Positions 19,775-28,324 of a stretch of DNA of 64,000 nt are shown piece after piece. Each line of letters starts with the position of its first letter. Position 1 is the stretch's first letter. This DNA is from Rhodoferax sp. GW822-FHT02A01 (GTDB taxonomy: Bacteria > Pseudomonadota > Gammaproteobacteria > Burkholderiales > Burkholderiaceae_C): NCBI RefSeq assembly GCF_038784515.1, contig NZ_CP152376.1, positions 310,001 through 374,000 on the forward strand, in the 5' to 3' direction. The notes under the pieces are model-generated. The model ran no database searches. It was not told the origin of the DNA and saw nothing but the letters and a program-made list of their open reading frames with translations. A program made the position numbers and the translations under genes.

Positions 19775-21406
19775 TTGTCTTTTGCCAACGAAACCCGGCG
19801 TCGCCGCACCTTTGCCATCATTTCCCACCCGGATGCGGGTAAAACCACGCTGACGGAAAAGCTGCTACTGTTCTCCGGCGCAATCCAGATCGCCGGCTCG
19901 GTGAAGGCGCGCAAGGCCAGCCGCCACGCCACCTCCGACTGGATGGAAATCGAGAAGCAGCGCGGCATCTCGGTGGCATCGAGCGTGATGCAGATGATGT
20001 ACCGCGACCACGTCATCAACCTGCTGGACACCCCCGGGCACAAGGATTTCAGTGAAGATACCTACCGCGTGCTGACCGCGGTGGACTCAGCGCTGATGGT
20101 GATTGACGCGGCCAACGGCGTGGAGTCGCAAACCCGTCGCCTGATCGAGGTCTGCCGCCAACGCGACACACCCATCATCACCTTCGTCAACAAGATGGAC
20201 CGCGAAGTGCGTGAGCCGTTGGACATCCTGGACGAAATCGAACGCGAGCTGGGCATGCCCTGCGTGCCCATGACCTGGCCGGTGGGCCAGGGCAAGGCCT
20301 TTGGCGGCATCATCAACCTGCGCACCAAGGCCATGACCGTGTTCGAGAGCGGCAGTGAACGCCGCCCGCAGGACTTTGACACAGTGCCGCTGGACAACGC
20401 CGACTCGCTGGCCCAGCGTTTTGGCCATGAGTGGACCTCGGCCATCGAAAGCATGGAACTGGCCACGGGCGCATCGCCCGCATGGGACCATGAAGCCTTT
20501 CTGGCCGGCAAGCAGACACCCGTGTTCTTCGGTTCCGGTGTGAACAACTTCGGTGTGATGGAAGTGCTGGACGCGCTGGTGGACCTGGCGCCCGCACCCG
20601 GTCCGCGCACCAGCTCCTTTGTTGTCAACAAGCAGCCGGTCATCAAGCAAGTGCAGCCGGAAGACGAGGCTTTCAGCGGCGTGGTGTTCAAGGTGCAGGC
20701 CAATATGGATGCCAACCACCGCGACCGCATTGCCTTTGTGCGCATGGCGTCGGGCAAGTACACACCGGGGATGAAACTCAAGGTGATGCGCACCGGCAAG
20801 GAGCTGCGCCCCACCAGCGTGGTAACCTTCATGAGCCAGCGCCGCGAGGCGGTGGAAGAGGCCTATGCCGGTGACATCGTGGGCTTCACCACCCATGGCG
20901 GCGTGCAGCTGGGCGACACCATCACCGACGGCAGCGTGAACCTGATGTACACCGGTCTGCCCTTCTTCGCCCCCGAAATGTTCATGACCGTGGTGCTAAA
21001 GAACCCGCTGCGCACCAAGCAGCTCCAGCAAGGCCTGGCGCAGTTGGGTGAAGAAGGCGCGATCCAGGTGTTCCGCCCGGAGATGGGCGGCAACATGCTG
21101 CTCGGCGCCGTGGGGCAGTTGCAGTTTGAAGTGGTGCAGCACCGCCTCAAGGGCGAGTACGACGCAGACATCCGCCTGGAGGGTAGCCAGTACACCGGCG
21201 CGCGTTGGATCACTGCCGACACGCCCAAAGAGCTGCAGGAGTTCATCAACGCCTACCCGCAGCGCATGGCGCGTGATGCGGCCGACACGCTGGCCTACCT
21301 GTGCACCAGCCCGTATGACGTGCGGCTGGCGCAGGAGCGCTTCCCCAAGATCCACTTCCATCCGCTGCGCGAACACGCGGGTCTGGCATTGCAGTCCGCC
21401 GGCTGA
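19775..21406 (+). CDS. prfC: Peptide chain release factor 3
   Basis: Translational GTPase that removes RF1/RF2 from the ribosome after termination. The N-terminus FANETRRRRTFAIISHPDAGKTTLTEKLLLF holds the P-loop; RGISVASSV (switch I), LLDTPGHKDFSEDTYR (G3) and FVNKMDRE (G4) follow. The C-terminal RF3 domains run to residue 543. The start is a TTG at 19775, since no ATG or GTG lies in frame between it and the divergent malQ region. Its TGA overlaps the ATG of the following HAD gene by one base. Confidence 0.96.
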   Translation: MSFANETRRRRTFAIISHPDAGKTTLTEKLLLFSGAIQIAGSVKARKASRHATSDWMEIEKQRGISVASSVMQMMYRDHVINLLDTPGHKDFSEDTYRVLTAVDSALMVIDAANGVESQTRRLIEVCRQRDTPIITFVNKMDREVREPLDILDEIERELGMPCVPMTWPVGQGKAFGGIINLRTKAMTVFESGSERRPQDFDTVPLDNADSLAQRFGHEWTSAIESMELATGASPAWDHEAFLAGKQTPVFFGSGVNNFGVMEVLDALVDLAPAPGPRTSSFVVNKQPVIKQVQPEDEAFSGVVFKVQANMDANHRDRIAFVRMASGKYTPGMKLKVMRTGKELRPTSVVTFMSQRREAVEEAYAGDIVGFTTHGGVQLGDTITDGSVNLMYTGLPFFAPEMFMTVVLKNPLRTKQLQQGLAQLGEEGAIQVFRPEMGGNMLLGAVGQLQFEVVQHRLKGEYDADIRLEGSQYTGARWITADTPKELQEFINAYPQRMARDAADTLAYLCTSPYDVRLAQERFPKIHFHPLREHAGLALQSAG

Positions 21407-22230
21407 TGCAACGCATGCGGCCCCTGCACGACTGGCCCGTATCCGAGCGCCAAGCCGTCGTCGGTGTGTTCACCGACATTGACGACACGCTCACCACGCA
21501 CGGCCACATCACCCCGGACGCCCTGCAGGCGCTCCAGCAGCTCAAGGCCGCCGGGCTGCAGGTAATTGCCATCACCGGCCGCCCCATTGGTTGGTGCGAG
21601 CGACTCGCCCGCGGCGACGCAGACACGGGACACGCGCCCTGGCCACTGGATGCAGTGGTTGCCGAGAACGGTGCCGTGGCCTGGGTCGGACCTGCGTCCA
21701 ACCGCAGCAAGATCTACCAGCAGGAAGCCGCAGTGCGGGCGCGCAACCGGGCGCGCATGCGCTCCGTGGCAAGCCGCATCACCAGCCAGGTACCGGCGGC
21801 GCAGATCACGCGCGACAGCGATGGCCGGGAGACCGACCTGGCCATAGACGCAGCCGAATTCGCCCAGCTGACCCCGCAGGAAATTGCCCAGGTCGTTGCG
21901 ATCATGGAGGCTGAGGGCCTGCACACCACCGTCAGCAGCATCCACATCCACGGCTGCTACGGTGTCTTCAACAAGTGGCGTGGTGCCTGCTGGATCGCTC
22001 AGCAACTGCTGGGCCGCCGTCTGGAAGATGAAATCGGGCAGTGGGTCTTCGTCGGAGATTCCGGCAACGACGTGGCCATGTTCGAGCACTTCGTCCATAG
22101 CGCCGGGGTTGCCAATATCCGCACGGTGGCCGATCGCCTGTCGCACCTGCCGCGCTACGTGGCTCCGTCCGAGCGTGGCGCTGGCTTTGCCGAGGTGGCC
22201 GCAGCCATCCTGCAGGCGCGCCAGCCATGA
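21406..22230 (+). CDS. HAD-IIB family hydrolase (sugar-phosphate phosphatase-like)
   Basis: Haloacid-dehalogenase superfamily phosphatase, 274 residues. Motif I is VFTDIDDTLTT (nucleophile and second Asp), motif II ITGRP and motif IV WVFVGDSGNDVAMFEHF. The cap between them has the size of subclass IIB, and the overall pattern resembles mannosyl-3-phosphoglycerate or trehalose phosphate phosphatases. It starts in a TGATG overlap with prfC and ends in an ATGA overlap with the MFS gene, so the three are probably one operon. The substrate is unknown. Confidence 0.82.
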   Translation: MQRMRPLHDWPVSERQAVVGVFTDIDDTLTTHGHITPDALQALQQLKAAGLQVIAITGRPIGWCERLARGDADTGHAPWPLDAVVAENGAVAWVGPASNRSKIYQQEAAVRARNRARMRSVASRITSQVPAAQITRDSDGRETDLAIDAAEFAQLTPQEIAQVVAIMEAEGLHTTVSSIHIHGCYGVFNKWRGACWIAQQLLGRRLEDEIGQWVFVGDSGNDVAMFEHFVHSAGVANIRTVADRLSHLPRYVAPSERGAGFAEVAAAILQARQP

Positions 22231-23402
22231 ACAACACCGAAGCCCCCGCCGGCAGCCGCCTCGGGCTGGCAGCCATTTTCGGCTCTACCTTTTTTGCGCT
22301 GGTGGGTTACTTCATCCTCACACCTCTTTTGTTGCTGCGGCTCAAAGGGGCAGACGTCAGCAGCACCGTGGCAGGGCTGTTCGTTGCCACCGGGTGGCTG
22401 GGTATCTTCGTGATGACACCGTTTGCATCCACCGTGACCAATCGCATGGGCCGGCGGCAATGCATGTGGCTGGCCTCTGCGGTGCTGATGCTGTGCGCCC
22501 TGCTGTTCACCCTGACACAGCAACTGGTGCTGTGGTTTGCGCTCAACCTGCTGTCGGGCATCGCCATGTCCTTGCGCTGGGTGCTGGCAGAGGCTCTGAT
22601 TGCCGAGTTCTGCCCGCCGCAAAAGCGGGGACGCTATGTCGGGCTATTCCAGACGCTGGTCAGCGCGACCTTCATCATCGGCCCCACGCTCCTGGTCTGG
22701 CTGGGCCCGCAGAGCAGCATCACACTGTGGGCGGTCAACGGGCTCAACCTGCTGGGCCTGCTGTGGACGGCGCTGATTCCCCCTGTCCCCTCGGCAGCCG
22801 ATGCCGGCATCGCCCACGTGGGCGTGCGCGGCTTGTGGCACGCCCTGATGGAGCACCCCATCATCATGTTGGCCGGCTTCGTGGGCGGCTTCTTTGAGAC
22901 GGGGGTGACCTCGATACTGCCCCTGTACGGTCTGGCCCTGGGTCTGAGCGGTGCTGCCGCTGCCGTCATGGTGTCCATCAGCGGCCTAGGTGGTGTGGCG
23001 CTGACCATTCCCGCAGGCTACATTTCCGACCGTTTTATCAATCAGGCACGGGGCCGTCGCACACTGATGGTGTGGTCAGCCTCCATCATGCTGCTGGCCA
23101 CGCTGGCGCTACCTTGGGTGGCCCACACACCCGCGCTGGCCTGGCCGATCGTGTTCGTCTGGGGCGGCGCCGGTGGCGTGCTGTATTCCATGTCCATGAC
23201 CGACATCGGCGCACGTGAGAAAGGCATCACCCTGGTCAATAGCACGGCGGTGCTGGTGCTCACCTATACGCTGGGTGGTCTGGTGGCCTCGGGCGTGTCG
23301 GGCGCGCTCATCGACTGGTCACCCACCCTGGGCTTTCCGGCGTTGCTGGTACTGGTAGCGGCCATCGGGCTGGTGGCACTGGTCCGCTCACACAGAAACT
23401 GA
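22227..23402 (+). CDS. MFS transporter
   Basis: Inner-membrane carrier of the major facilitator superfamily, 391 residues, with about twelve predicted helices. The conserved loop between helices 2 and 3 is seen as NRMGRRQCMW, and a related one at SDRFINQARGRR in the second half. The pattern resembles YfcJ/YhhS or sugar-efflux-like carriers, but the substrate is not evident. The gene overlaps the HAD phosphatase gene by four bases, suggesting that the pair handle the same small molecule. That link is inference. Confidence 0.85.
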   Translation: MNNTEAPAGSRLGLAAIFGSTFFALVGYFILTPLLLLRLKGADVSSTVAGLFVATGWLGIFVMTPFASTVTNRMGRRQCMWLASAVLMLCALLFTLTQQLVLWFALNLLSGIAMSLRWVLAEALIAEFCPPQKRGRYVGLFQTLVSATFIIGPTLLVWLGPQSSITLWAVNGLNLLGLLWTALIPPVPSAADAGIAHVGVRGLWHALMEHPIIMLAGFVGGFFETGVTSILPLYGLALGLSGAAAAVMVSISGLGGVALTIPAGYISDRFINQARGRRTLMVWSASIMLLATLALPWVAHTPALAWPIVFVWGGAGGVLYSMSMTDIGAREKGITLVNSTAVLVLTYTLGGLVASGVSGALIDWSPTLGFPALLVLVAAIGLVALVRSHRN

Positions 23403-23431
23403 CTGCCAGCAATCGCGTACGCGAGCCAGGC

Positions 23432-23650
23432 CTACTGCTGGCCTGCGCGTTCCTTTTCGTATTCCTCGTAGCTCTGCTTGTTCACACCTTTGAGGCACTG
23501 GTCCACATCGCCCGGCGGCAGGTGATTGCAGTAATTCACGGCACTCATCTTGTTGCCTTCGTACCAGCTACGTGCCGTGCATCCGGTGATGGCACCCATG
23601 CCCAGCACCAGCGCCAGCGCCATGCAAGCCATGGTTTGTATCGACTTCAT
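23432..23650 (-). CDS. Small putative lipoprotein
   Basis: A 72-residue protein with a lipoprotein signal: MKSIQTMACMALALVLGMG followed by the lipobox AITGC (Cys at about residue 24). The mature part is short, polar and has two further cysteines (YCNHLPPGDVDQCL), which could form a disulfide. No family was recognised. It starts three bases after the VOC gene's stop, so the two are probably co-transcribed. Confidence 0.7.
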   Translation of the reverse strand: MKSIQTMACMALALVLGMGAITGCTARSWYEGNKMSAVNYCNHLPPGDVDQCLKGVNKQSYEEYEKERAGQQ

Positions 23651-23653
23651 AAG

Positions 23654-24037
23654 CTACTCCTCATACAGTTCCAAGGGCAGACCATCCGGGTCGGCAAAGA
23701 ATACAAAACGCCTGCCCGTGTACGCATCCACCCGGATGTCTTCCACGACCAATCCCTTGGACTCCAGCTCCACCTTGCACTGCGCCACATCCGCAACGGC
23801 AAAAGCCAGATGCCGCAGACCACACGCCTCCGGGTACGACGGGCGCGGTGGTGCGGCAGGAAATGAGAACAGCTCGATCTGCGAACCGTCGGGCAAGACC
23901 AGATCCAGCTTGTAGGACTGACGCTCCGCACGGTAGTGCTCGGCCAGCACGCGCAAGCCCAGCGTCTCGGTGTAGAAGCGCTTGGACGTGGCGTAGTCAG
24001 AGCAGATGATGGCGGCGTGGTGTATGCGCAGCAACAT
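23654..24037 (-). CDS. VOC family protein (glyoxalase I-like, YaeR/SMU1112c type)
   Basis: Small metal-dependent VOC-fold protein, 127 residues. It begins MLLRIHHAAIICSDYATSKRFYTETLG (the first His is a likely metal ligand) and continues with GSQIELFSFP, CGLRHLAFAV and FFADPDGLPLELYE. These are the conserved positions of the YaeR subfamily of glyoxalase-like proteins. ATG at 24037 fits the family's start; the frame is open upstream but that stretch is not conserved. The reaction is unknown. Confidence 0.85.
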   Translation of the reverse strand: MLLRIHHAAIICSDYATSKRFYTETLGLRVLAEHYRAERQSYKLDLVLPDGSQIELFSFPAAPPRPSYPEACGLRHLAFAVADVAQCKVELESKGLVVEDIRVDAYTGRRFVFFADPDGLPLELYEE

Positions 24038-24072
24038 GTGCGTATGAAGATGGTGTGCTGGCGGCAACCCAG

Positions 24073-24567
24073 CTAGCGAGGGTTGCAGCGCACGAACTGC
24101 TGCTCCGTCACCACGGAACCCCATTGGTTACCCGGACTCTGGTGCACCAGTTCAAACCCATACGACTCGTACAGGTGACGCGCCGCATCCAACCCGGCAA
24201 AGGTCCATAGCTGCGTGCTGCGATAGCCGCAGGCGTCCACGAAGTCTATGGCCTGCTGCAACAGGCGTCGGCCCATGCCCTGGCCCTTGATGGCGTCCGA
24301 CGTGATGAACCAGCGCAAGTGGGCGTGATCCGTGTCTGCGTGCGAACCGTCGATGATGACGGAGCCCTCCACGTTGCCGCCCTGCTCCACCAGCCACAGG
24401 CCATCGCGCCCCGGCTGGTAATAGGTGCAGAAATCCGCCAGCTCGCGCGCCACCTTGGCCTCGAAGGCCACACCAAAACCGTGGGTGGCTGCGTAGTACG
24501 TGGCGTGCAGTTGCGCAATGCGGCCTATGCAGCCAGGGCGGTAGCCTTCATGCAACTCGGCTTGCAT
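24073..24567 (-). CDS. GNAT family N-acetyltransferase
   Basis: 164-residue acetyltransferase of the GNAT fold. The acetyl-CoA-binding motif is seen in KGQGMGRRLLQQAIDFV, preceded by the beta strand LRWFITSDA. The C-terminal signature is TFAGLDAARHLYESYGFELV. The ATG at 24567 overlaps the stop of the DUF1304 gene (TGATG), which sets the start. Single GNAT domains of this type are sometimes fused to MarR regulators elsewhere, but here it stands alone. The substrate is unknown. Confidence 0.87.
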   Translation of the reverse strand: MQAELHEGYRPGCIGRIAQLHATYYAATHGFGVAFEAKVARELADFCTYYQPGRDGLWLVEQGGNVEGSVIIDGSHADTDHAHLRWFITSDAIKGQGMGRRLLQQAIDFVDACGYRSTQLWTFAGLDAARHLYESYGFELVHQSPGNQWGSVVTEQQFVRCNPR

Positions 24568-24920
24568 CAGGCAGACAGACCCACAAGGGCCAGCCCCACG
24601 GCAGCAGGCAAGGCCTGCACAAACAGTATCTTGCGGCTGACCGTAACAGCACCAAACACACCCGCCACCAGCACGCAGGCCAGGAAGAAGACCTTGATGG
24701 AACTGTCCGCAGAGACGATGCCCCAGAACAGGCCCGCCGCCAGAAAGCCGTTGTACAGCCCCTGGTTGGCTGCCAATACCTTGGTGGACTGCGCCCGTTC
24801 CGCCGTGAGGCCGAAGGCTCTGCGGCCAGCGGGCTTGTCCCACAGGAACATCTCGAGCACGAGGAAATAGGCGTGGAGCAGGCCGACCAGACCTGTGACG
24901 ATGTTTGCTGCAATGGCCAT
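24567..24920 (-). CDS. DUF1304 family membrane protein
   Basis: 117-residue integral membrane protein with four predicted helices. The conserved core LHAYFLVLEMFLWDKPAGRRAFGL, followed by VLAANQGLYNGFLAAGLFWG, is diagnostic of DUF1304. Function unknown. It diverges from the ArsR-type regulator gene. The 130 bases between them hold the regulator's two palindromic sites, so it may be controlled by the same repressor. It is translationally coupled to the GNAT gene downstream. Confidence 0.85.
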   Translation of the reverse strand: MAIAANIVTGLVGLLHAYFLVLEMFLWDKPAGRRAFGLTAERAQSTKVLAANQGLYNGFLAAGLFWGIVSADSSIKVFFLACVLVAGVFGAVTVSRKILFVQALPAAVGLALVGLSA

Positions 24921-25000
24921 AGGGGTAAGGGTTCGAAAACAACAAGCGTTGCATGGTAACCGCTGGGGCCAGAACCGAGGTGCTTTGCCTCCTCAAAAAT

Positions 25001-25060
25001 ATTCAACCAAATGGTTGACAATTGTTTGGGCGGCACATATATTCAACTTCATGGTTGAAT
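25001..25060 (+). promoter_or_regulatory. Promoter with two ArsR-type operators
   Basis: Two copies of an inverted repeat with the same spacing, ATTCAAC-N6-GTTGA, lie at 25001-25020 and 25041-25060, centres exactly 40 bases apart. Between and over them is a near-perfect sigma-70 promoter: TTGACA (25015-25020), a 17-base spacer and TATATT (25038-25043). Site 1 covers the -35, while site 2 covers the end of the -10 and the start codon at 25051. Transcription would start at about 25050, directly at the ATG. Confidence 0.8.
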
Positions 25061-25422
25061 ATGAAACACCTCAACTCGACGCCGTCTTCCATGCACTGGG
25101 AGACGCCACCCGCCGCAGCATGCTGCGCAGCCTGGCCCAGGGCGAGCGCACCGTGAGCCAACTGGCGGAGCCCTTCTCCATATCGCTGGCCGCGGCCTCC
25201 AAGCACATCAAGGCGCTGGAAAACGCTGGGCTCATCCAGCGCGAAGTGCATGGCCGCACGCACTTCTGCCGTCTGGACCCTGGCCCCCTGGCCAGTGCCA
25301 ACCAATGGCTTCTCTACTACCAGGACTTCTGGAACAGCCGCCTCAATGTGCTGGAGCGGCTGCTCACTGAAGAGGCAAACACTTCACCCAAACCCGCACC
25401 CAAGAAAGGAAAAGCCAAATGA
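25051..25422 (+). CDS. ArsR family (winged-helix) transcriptional regulator
   Basis: 123-residue repressor. The winged helix is seen in LDAVFHALGDATRRSMLRSLAQGERTVSQLAEPFSISLAAASKHIKALENAGLIQREVHGRTHFCRL, typical of the SdpR/YceP-like ArsR group that lacks metal-binding cysteines. The C-terminus is basic. ATG at 25051 is used because the start lies inside its own probable operator and because the core begins right after it. It overlaps the SRPBCC gene by ATGA; ArsR-SRPBCC pairs of this kind are common. Autoregulation is inferred from the two palindromes. Confidence 0.92.
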   Translation: MVEYETPQLDAVFHALGDATRRSMLRSLAQGERTVSQLAEPFSISLAAASKHIKALENAGLIQREVHGRTHFCRLDPGPLASANQWLLYYQDFWNSRLNVLERLLTEEANTSPKPAPKKGKAK

Positions 25423-25952
25423 CTGCCACCCTTGCACCCGACGCCTATGGCGTATTGACCGATCCCGTGACGCTGAAGATGCAAAGGCTGTTGCCCGGCC
25501 CCATCGAACGCGTCTGGGCCTACCTGACCGACAGCGACCTGCGCCGCCAGTGGCTGGCATCGGGTCTGATGGAGTTGAAAGTACAGGCGCCTTTCGAGCT
25601 GGTCTGGCGCAACGACGAAGTGACCGACCCGCCCGGCGAGCGCCCCGAAGGATTTGGTGAAGAGCACCGCATGCAGTGCCGCATCCTGGAGCTGGACCCC
25701 TTGCGCAAGCTGGTGTTCACCTGGGGCGTGAACTCCGAAGTGCGCTTCGAGCTGGAACCGCAGGGAGAAAAAGTGCGCCTCACCGTCACCCACCTGCGCG
25801 CACCGGACCGCGGCGTTCTGCTCAACGTCAGCGCGGGCTGGCACACCCACCTCAATATCCTGCAGGCGCGTCTGGCTGGCGAGAAGCCGCTGCCGCTATG
25901 GGACATGTGGCGCAGCCTGCGCGCGGAGTATGACCAGCGCCTGCCGCAGTAA
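25419..25952 (+). CDS. SRPBCC domain protein (AHSA1-like)
   Basis: 177-residue protein of the START/Bet v 1-like superfamily, Activator-of-Hsp90-homolog type. It opens with LKMQRLLPGPIERVWAYLTDSDLRRQWLASG, followed by FTWGVNSEVRFELEPQGEKVRLTVTH and a C-terminal helix beginning GWHTHLNILQARL. Such domains bind hydrophobic ligands. It is translationally coupled to the ArsR-type regulator and probably controlled by it. The ligand is unknown. Confidence 0.9.
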   Translation: MTATLAPDAYGVLTDPVTLKMQRLLPGPIERVWAYLTDSDLRRQWLASGLMELKVQAPFELVWRNDEVTDPPGERPEGFGEEHRMQCRILELDPLRKLVFTWGVNSEVRFELEPQGEKVRLTVTHLRAPDRGVLLNVSAGWHTHLNILQARLAGEKPLPLWDMWRSLRAEYDQRLPQ

Positions 25953-25985
25953 GGGAGACAAGGCACGCACACCGCGTGCCTTGCA

Positions 25986-26606
25986 CTAGCGGTTGTTCGC
26001 CGCCAGCTTGATGCCAAAGCCGATAAGTGCCAGACCCGCCAGACGGGTGGCCAACCGGCGCGCGGACGGGATGTTGCGCAAGGCACTGGCCACCTTGTTA
26101 CCCACCAGCACCAGCGCCCACTGATACAGCAGGCTGATGACGGTGACGTGCACCATCATCACGGTCAGCGTCACCGTGGACGCTTGGGGCTTGAGGAACA
26201 ACGGGAAGAAAGACACAAAAAACAGGATCACCTTGGGGTTGGTCAGGCTCACGGTAAACGCCTGGCGGAAATACGACCAGGGCGAACGTGTCGGCTCCGG
26301 AGCTCCTTCTGCTGTATTGATCTTGGTACGGATGAGCCCCACTCCCATCCAGATCAGATAGGCCGCGCCAAACCATTGCAACGCCTGAAACAGCACAGGG
26401 TTGGCGCGCATGATGGCCGCTAGTCCGGCTGCAGCGGCCACCATGAACACAAAGTCGCCACACAAGGTGCCAACCACCGCCGCCATGCCGGCACGCGCAC
26501 CATTGCGCGCAGTAGCGTTCAGGATCGCGATGGTGCCAGCGCCGGGAATGAGCTGGAAGACCAGGATGGCGAGTACGAAACTGGTGTAGTTCTGGATATC
26601 AAACAT
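25986..26606 (-). CDS. LysE family translocator
   Basis: 206-residue inner-membrane exporter of the LysE/RhtB family with six predicted helices. The signature near the N-terminus, FQLIPGAGTIAILNATARNGARAG, matches the family's PGP region with a slight change (PGA instead of PGP). SLTNPKVILFFVSFFPLFL is the second conserved motif. It presumably exports an amino acid or a similar small molecule. It is convergent with the SRPBCC gene at 25.4 kb, and a second LysE gene lies at 55 kb. Confidence 0.9.
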   Translation of the reverse strand: MFDIQNYTSFVLAILVFQLIPGAGTIAILNATARNGARAGMAAVVGTLCGDFVFMVAAAAGLAAIMRANPVLFQALQWFGAAYLIWMGVGLIRTKINTAEGAPEPTRSPWSYFRQAFTVSLTNPKVILFFVSFFPLFLKPQASTVTLTVMMVHVTVISLLYQWALVLVGNKVASALRNIPSARRLATRLAGLALIGFGIKLAANNR

Positions 26607-26617
26607 GGCTGTTCACT

Positions 26618-27025
26618 TCACGAACGGGATTCAACGTGTCTGGCAAAGTTGTCCAGGATGGCTTGCCAGCCCTGGCGTTGCTGATCCGGCGAATGCTCGG
26701 TCTCTGCATCGAATGTGACACGCACGGTGACACCATCGGTGCCCGGCACAAACTCAACGAGGCCAGCGCGTTCTCCAAACGCATAGGCAATCAGCGCATG
26801 CGGCACGACCTTGGTATAGGTTCCGGCAAAGTCGAAACCAAAACTGCCGTCCTTGGCCTCCATGCGTGATGAGAATGCACCGCCTGCGCGCAGGTCGACC
26901 GTGGCCCGAACCGTGTGCCAATCGGGAGAGGCCGTGTTCCATTGCACGATGTCATCTGGTGTGGTGTAGGCACTCCAGACCTTGGCGATCGGGGCTCTGA
27001 CAAAAGTTTCAACCGTGATTTGCAT
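26618..27025 (-). CDS. SRPBCC family protein
   Basis: 135-residue AHSA1-type protein: MQITVETFVRAPIAKVWSAYTTPDDIVQWN, then RMEAKDGSFGFDFAGTYTKV and VTFDAETEHSPDQQRQGWQAILDNFARHVE. ATG at 27025 has AAGGAGA upstream and starts the conserved core. It follows the cupin gene by about 40 bases and precedes the LysE gene by 11, all on the minus strand. This may be a small operon. Ligand unknown. Confidence 0.9.
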   Translation of the reverse strand: MQITVETFVRAPIAKVWSAYTTPDDIVQWNTASPDWHTVRATVDLRAGGAFSSRMEAKDGSFGFDFAGTYTKVVPHALIAYAFGERAGLVEFVPGTDGVTVRVTFDAETEHSPDQQRQGWQAILDNFARHVESRS

Positions 27026-27065
27026 GGCATGTCTCCTTTTCTGATCAACCGATGGTCGCACTACG

Positions 27066-27341
27066 TTACTTGAGTTCGATCTCCACAAACGAGAACTCAT
27101 AGTCATTGATGTTGATGACATTGTGGGCAACGCCCGTGAGCTTGGCGTAAGAGCCACCCGCCACCAACTCAACATCACGAACACCGTCAGGCTCGACCAA
27201 TCGGAGTTTTCCCGTCGTCAACGGCACCACCACGTAATCGTGCCCATGCACGTGGTCACCGGTATCCGCGCCTGGGGGAAAAGTCCACTTGGTCACGATG
27301 ACGCGTTCGTTTTCTACCTGAAGTGTGGGAATTGCGTGCAT
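27066..27341 (-). CDS. Small cupin domain protein
   Basis: 91-residue single-domain cupin. PPGADTGDHVHGHDYVVVPLTTGKL contains the two histidines of cupin motif 1 (with Asp/Tyr in place of Glu), and AKLTGVAHNVININ is motif 2 with its His. Short cupins of this type bind a metal and may act as enzymes or sensors. No specific family role is visible. It heads the cupin-SRPBCC-LysE run. Confidence 0.8.
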   Translation of the reverse strand: MHAIPTLQVENERVIVTKWTFPPGADTGDHVHGHDYVVVPLTTGKLRLVEPDGVRDVELVAGGSYAKLTGVAHNVININDYEFSFVEIELK

Positions 27342-27418
27342 GGTTTTCTGTGTTGCGGTGATACAAGTTCACCTGGGTGGAAGGTGCAAATATTATGCCG
27401 CCACGCTCTTGCCCATCG

Positions 27419-27859
27419 CTACCCCAGGGCAACAAACTCGCCCTTGAAACGACCAGCTATTTGGCTCTCGTACACAAGATCCGAACGCACGGAGACACGG
27501 CCTTTGCCCTTGCGACGCAGCATGGTTTTGAACCTCTCCCAGCCTTGCGGATCGTCAAGCTGCGAGACGGCGAGGAACTCACCTGCTATGGGATTGTCAT
27601 AGCTCATGGTGTTCTCCTGAATCACCAACCGCGCGGCAATACCCTCAGCGCTCAAACGGGTCTGTATCAGACACCACGCAGCCAATATCGCCAGCGCCGA
27701 AGCACTGCCACCGAAGACCGTCTCCCTATGATTGATATTGGGTTGGAGTGGTGCGCTCAAGGTTACGGACTCCGGTTCCACTGAGACGACGGAAACCGAC
27801 ATGGCCTTGGATAGCGGGATATGTGCGTGCAGGTATTGCTGTAGTGCGGGTGGCGTCAT
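27419..27859 (-). CDS. YiiD C-terminal-type thioesterase
   Basis: 146-residue hotdog-fold protein of the YiiD_C family: LQQYLHAHIPLSKAMSVSV, ENTMSYDNPIAG and GRVSVRSDLVYESQIAGRFKGEFVAL. The motif RETVFGGSASALAILAAWCL is where the long hotdog helix begins. ATG at 27859 is preferred over the TTG at 27868. Putative thioesterase, substrate unknown. It is the last high-GC gene before the AT-rich cassette-like stretch. Confidence 0.82.
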   Translation of the reverse strand: MTPPALQQYLHAHIPLSKAMSVSVVSVEPESVTLSAPLQPNINHRETVFGGSASALAILAAWCLIQTRLSAEGIAARLVIQENTMSYDNPIAGEFLAVSQLDDPQGWERFKTMLRRKGKGRVSVRSDLVYESQIAGRFKGEFVALG

Positions 27860-27912
27860 GTGTGTCAATTGGTACTACCGTAGAGCAGCATATGAGACTT
27901 CACCGATTAGTT

Positions 27913-27982
27913 CACCAACGACACGCAAAACCGTAGCGGAGCGGAGGCTTTGCGTGGTGTCGGGTGCAACGCCCAGTTAGCG
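27913..27982 (-). repeat. attC-like hairpin directly behind yjdM
   Basis: On the minus strand the yjdM stop TAG is followed immediately by CGCTAAC (27982-27976). About 56 bases further comes GTTGGTG (27919-27913), imperfectly complementary to it. Between them lies a strong stem CACGCAAA/TTTGCGTG (27956-27949 with 27929-27922), extended by CGACAC/GTGTCG with a three-base bulge. Outer AAC/GTT boxes, an inner bulged stem, a length of 70 and contact with a stop codon are the features of an integron attC site. A plain hairpin terminator is the alternative, but there is no T-run. Confidence 0.45.
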
Positions 27983-28324
27983 CTATGCTTTTTTAACAAA
28001 TTCTGATTTCAATTGCATGGCTCCAACGCCGTCTATTTTGCAATCAATATCATGATCACCTTCAATGATTCGTATATTCTTTGCTTTTGTGCCAACCTTG
28101 ATTACAAGCGATGAGCCTTTTACTTTAAGGTCTTTGATTAAAGTTACCGTATCACCGTCAGCGAGAATATTTCCGTTCGCATCGCGGACGATTTTCTCTT
28201 TTTCGGAATTCTCCTCTACAGATTCAGTTGTCCATTCGTGAGCGCATTCTGGACAAATAAAAATACCGCCATCTTCATATCCGTATTCGGAGCCACATTG
28301 GGGGCATTTTGGAATATTGCTCAT
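27983..28324 (-). CDS. yjdM: Zinc ribbon domain protein YjdM (PhnA-like)
   Basis: 113-residue protein. The N-terminal zinc ribbon has [12 protein letters not shown] and [10 protein letters not shown] (four cysteines). The C-terminal PhnA domain reads [41 protein letters not shown], ending [21 protein letters not shown]. Once linked to phosphonate use, its true role is unclear. The gene is clearly more AT-rich than its neighbours and ends in a stop codon that abuts an attC-like hairpin. Both point to acquisition, possibly as an integron cassette. Confidence 0.93.
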   Translation of the reverse strand: MSNIPKCPQCGSEYGYEDGGIFICPECAHEWTTESVEENSEKEKIVRDANGNILADGDTVTLIKDLKVKGSSLVIKVGTKAKNIRIIEGDHDIDCKIDGVGAMQLKSEFVKKA

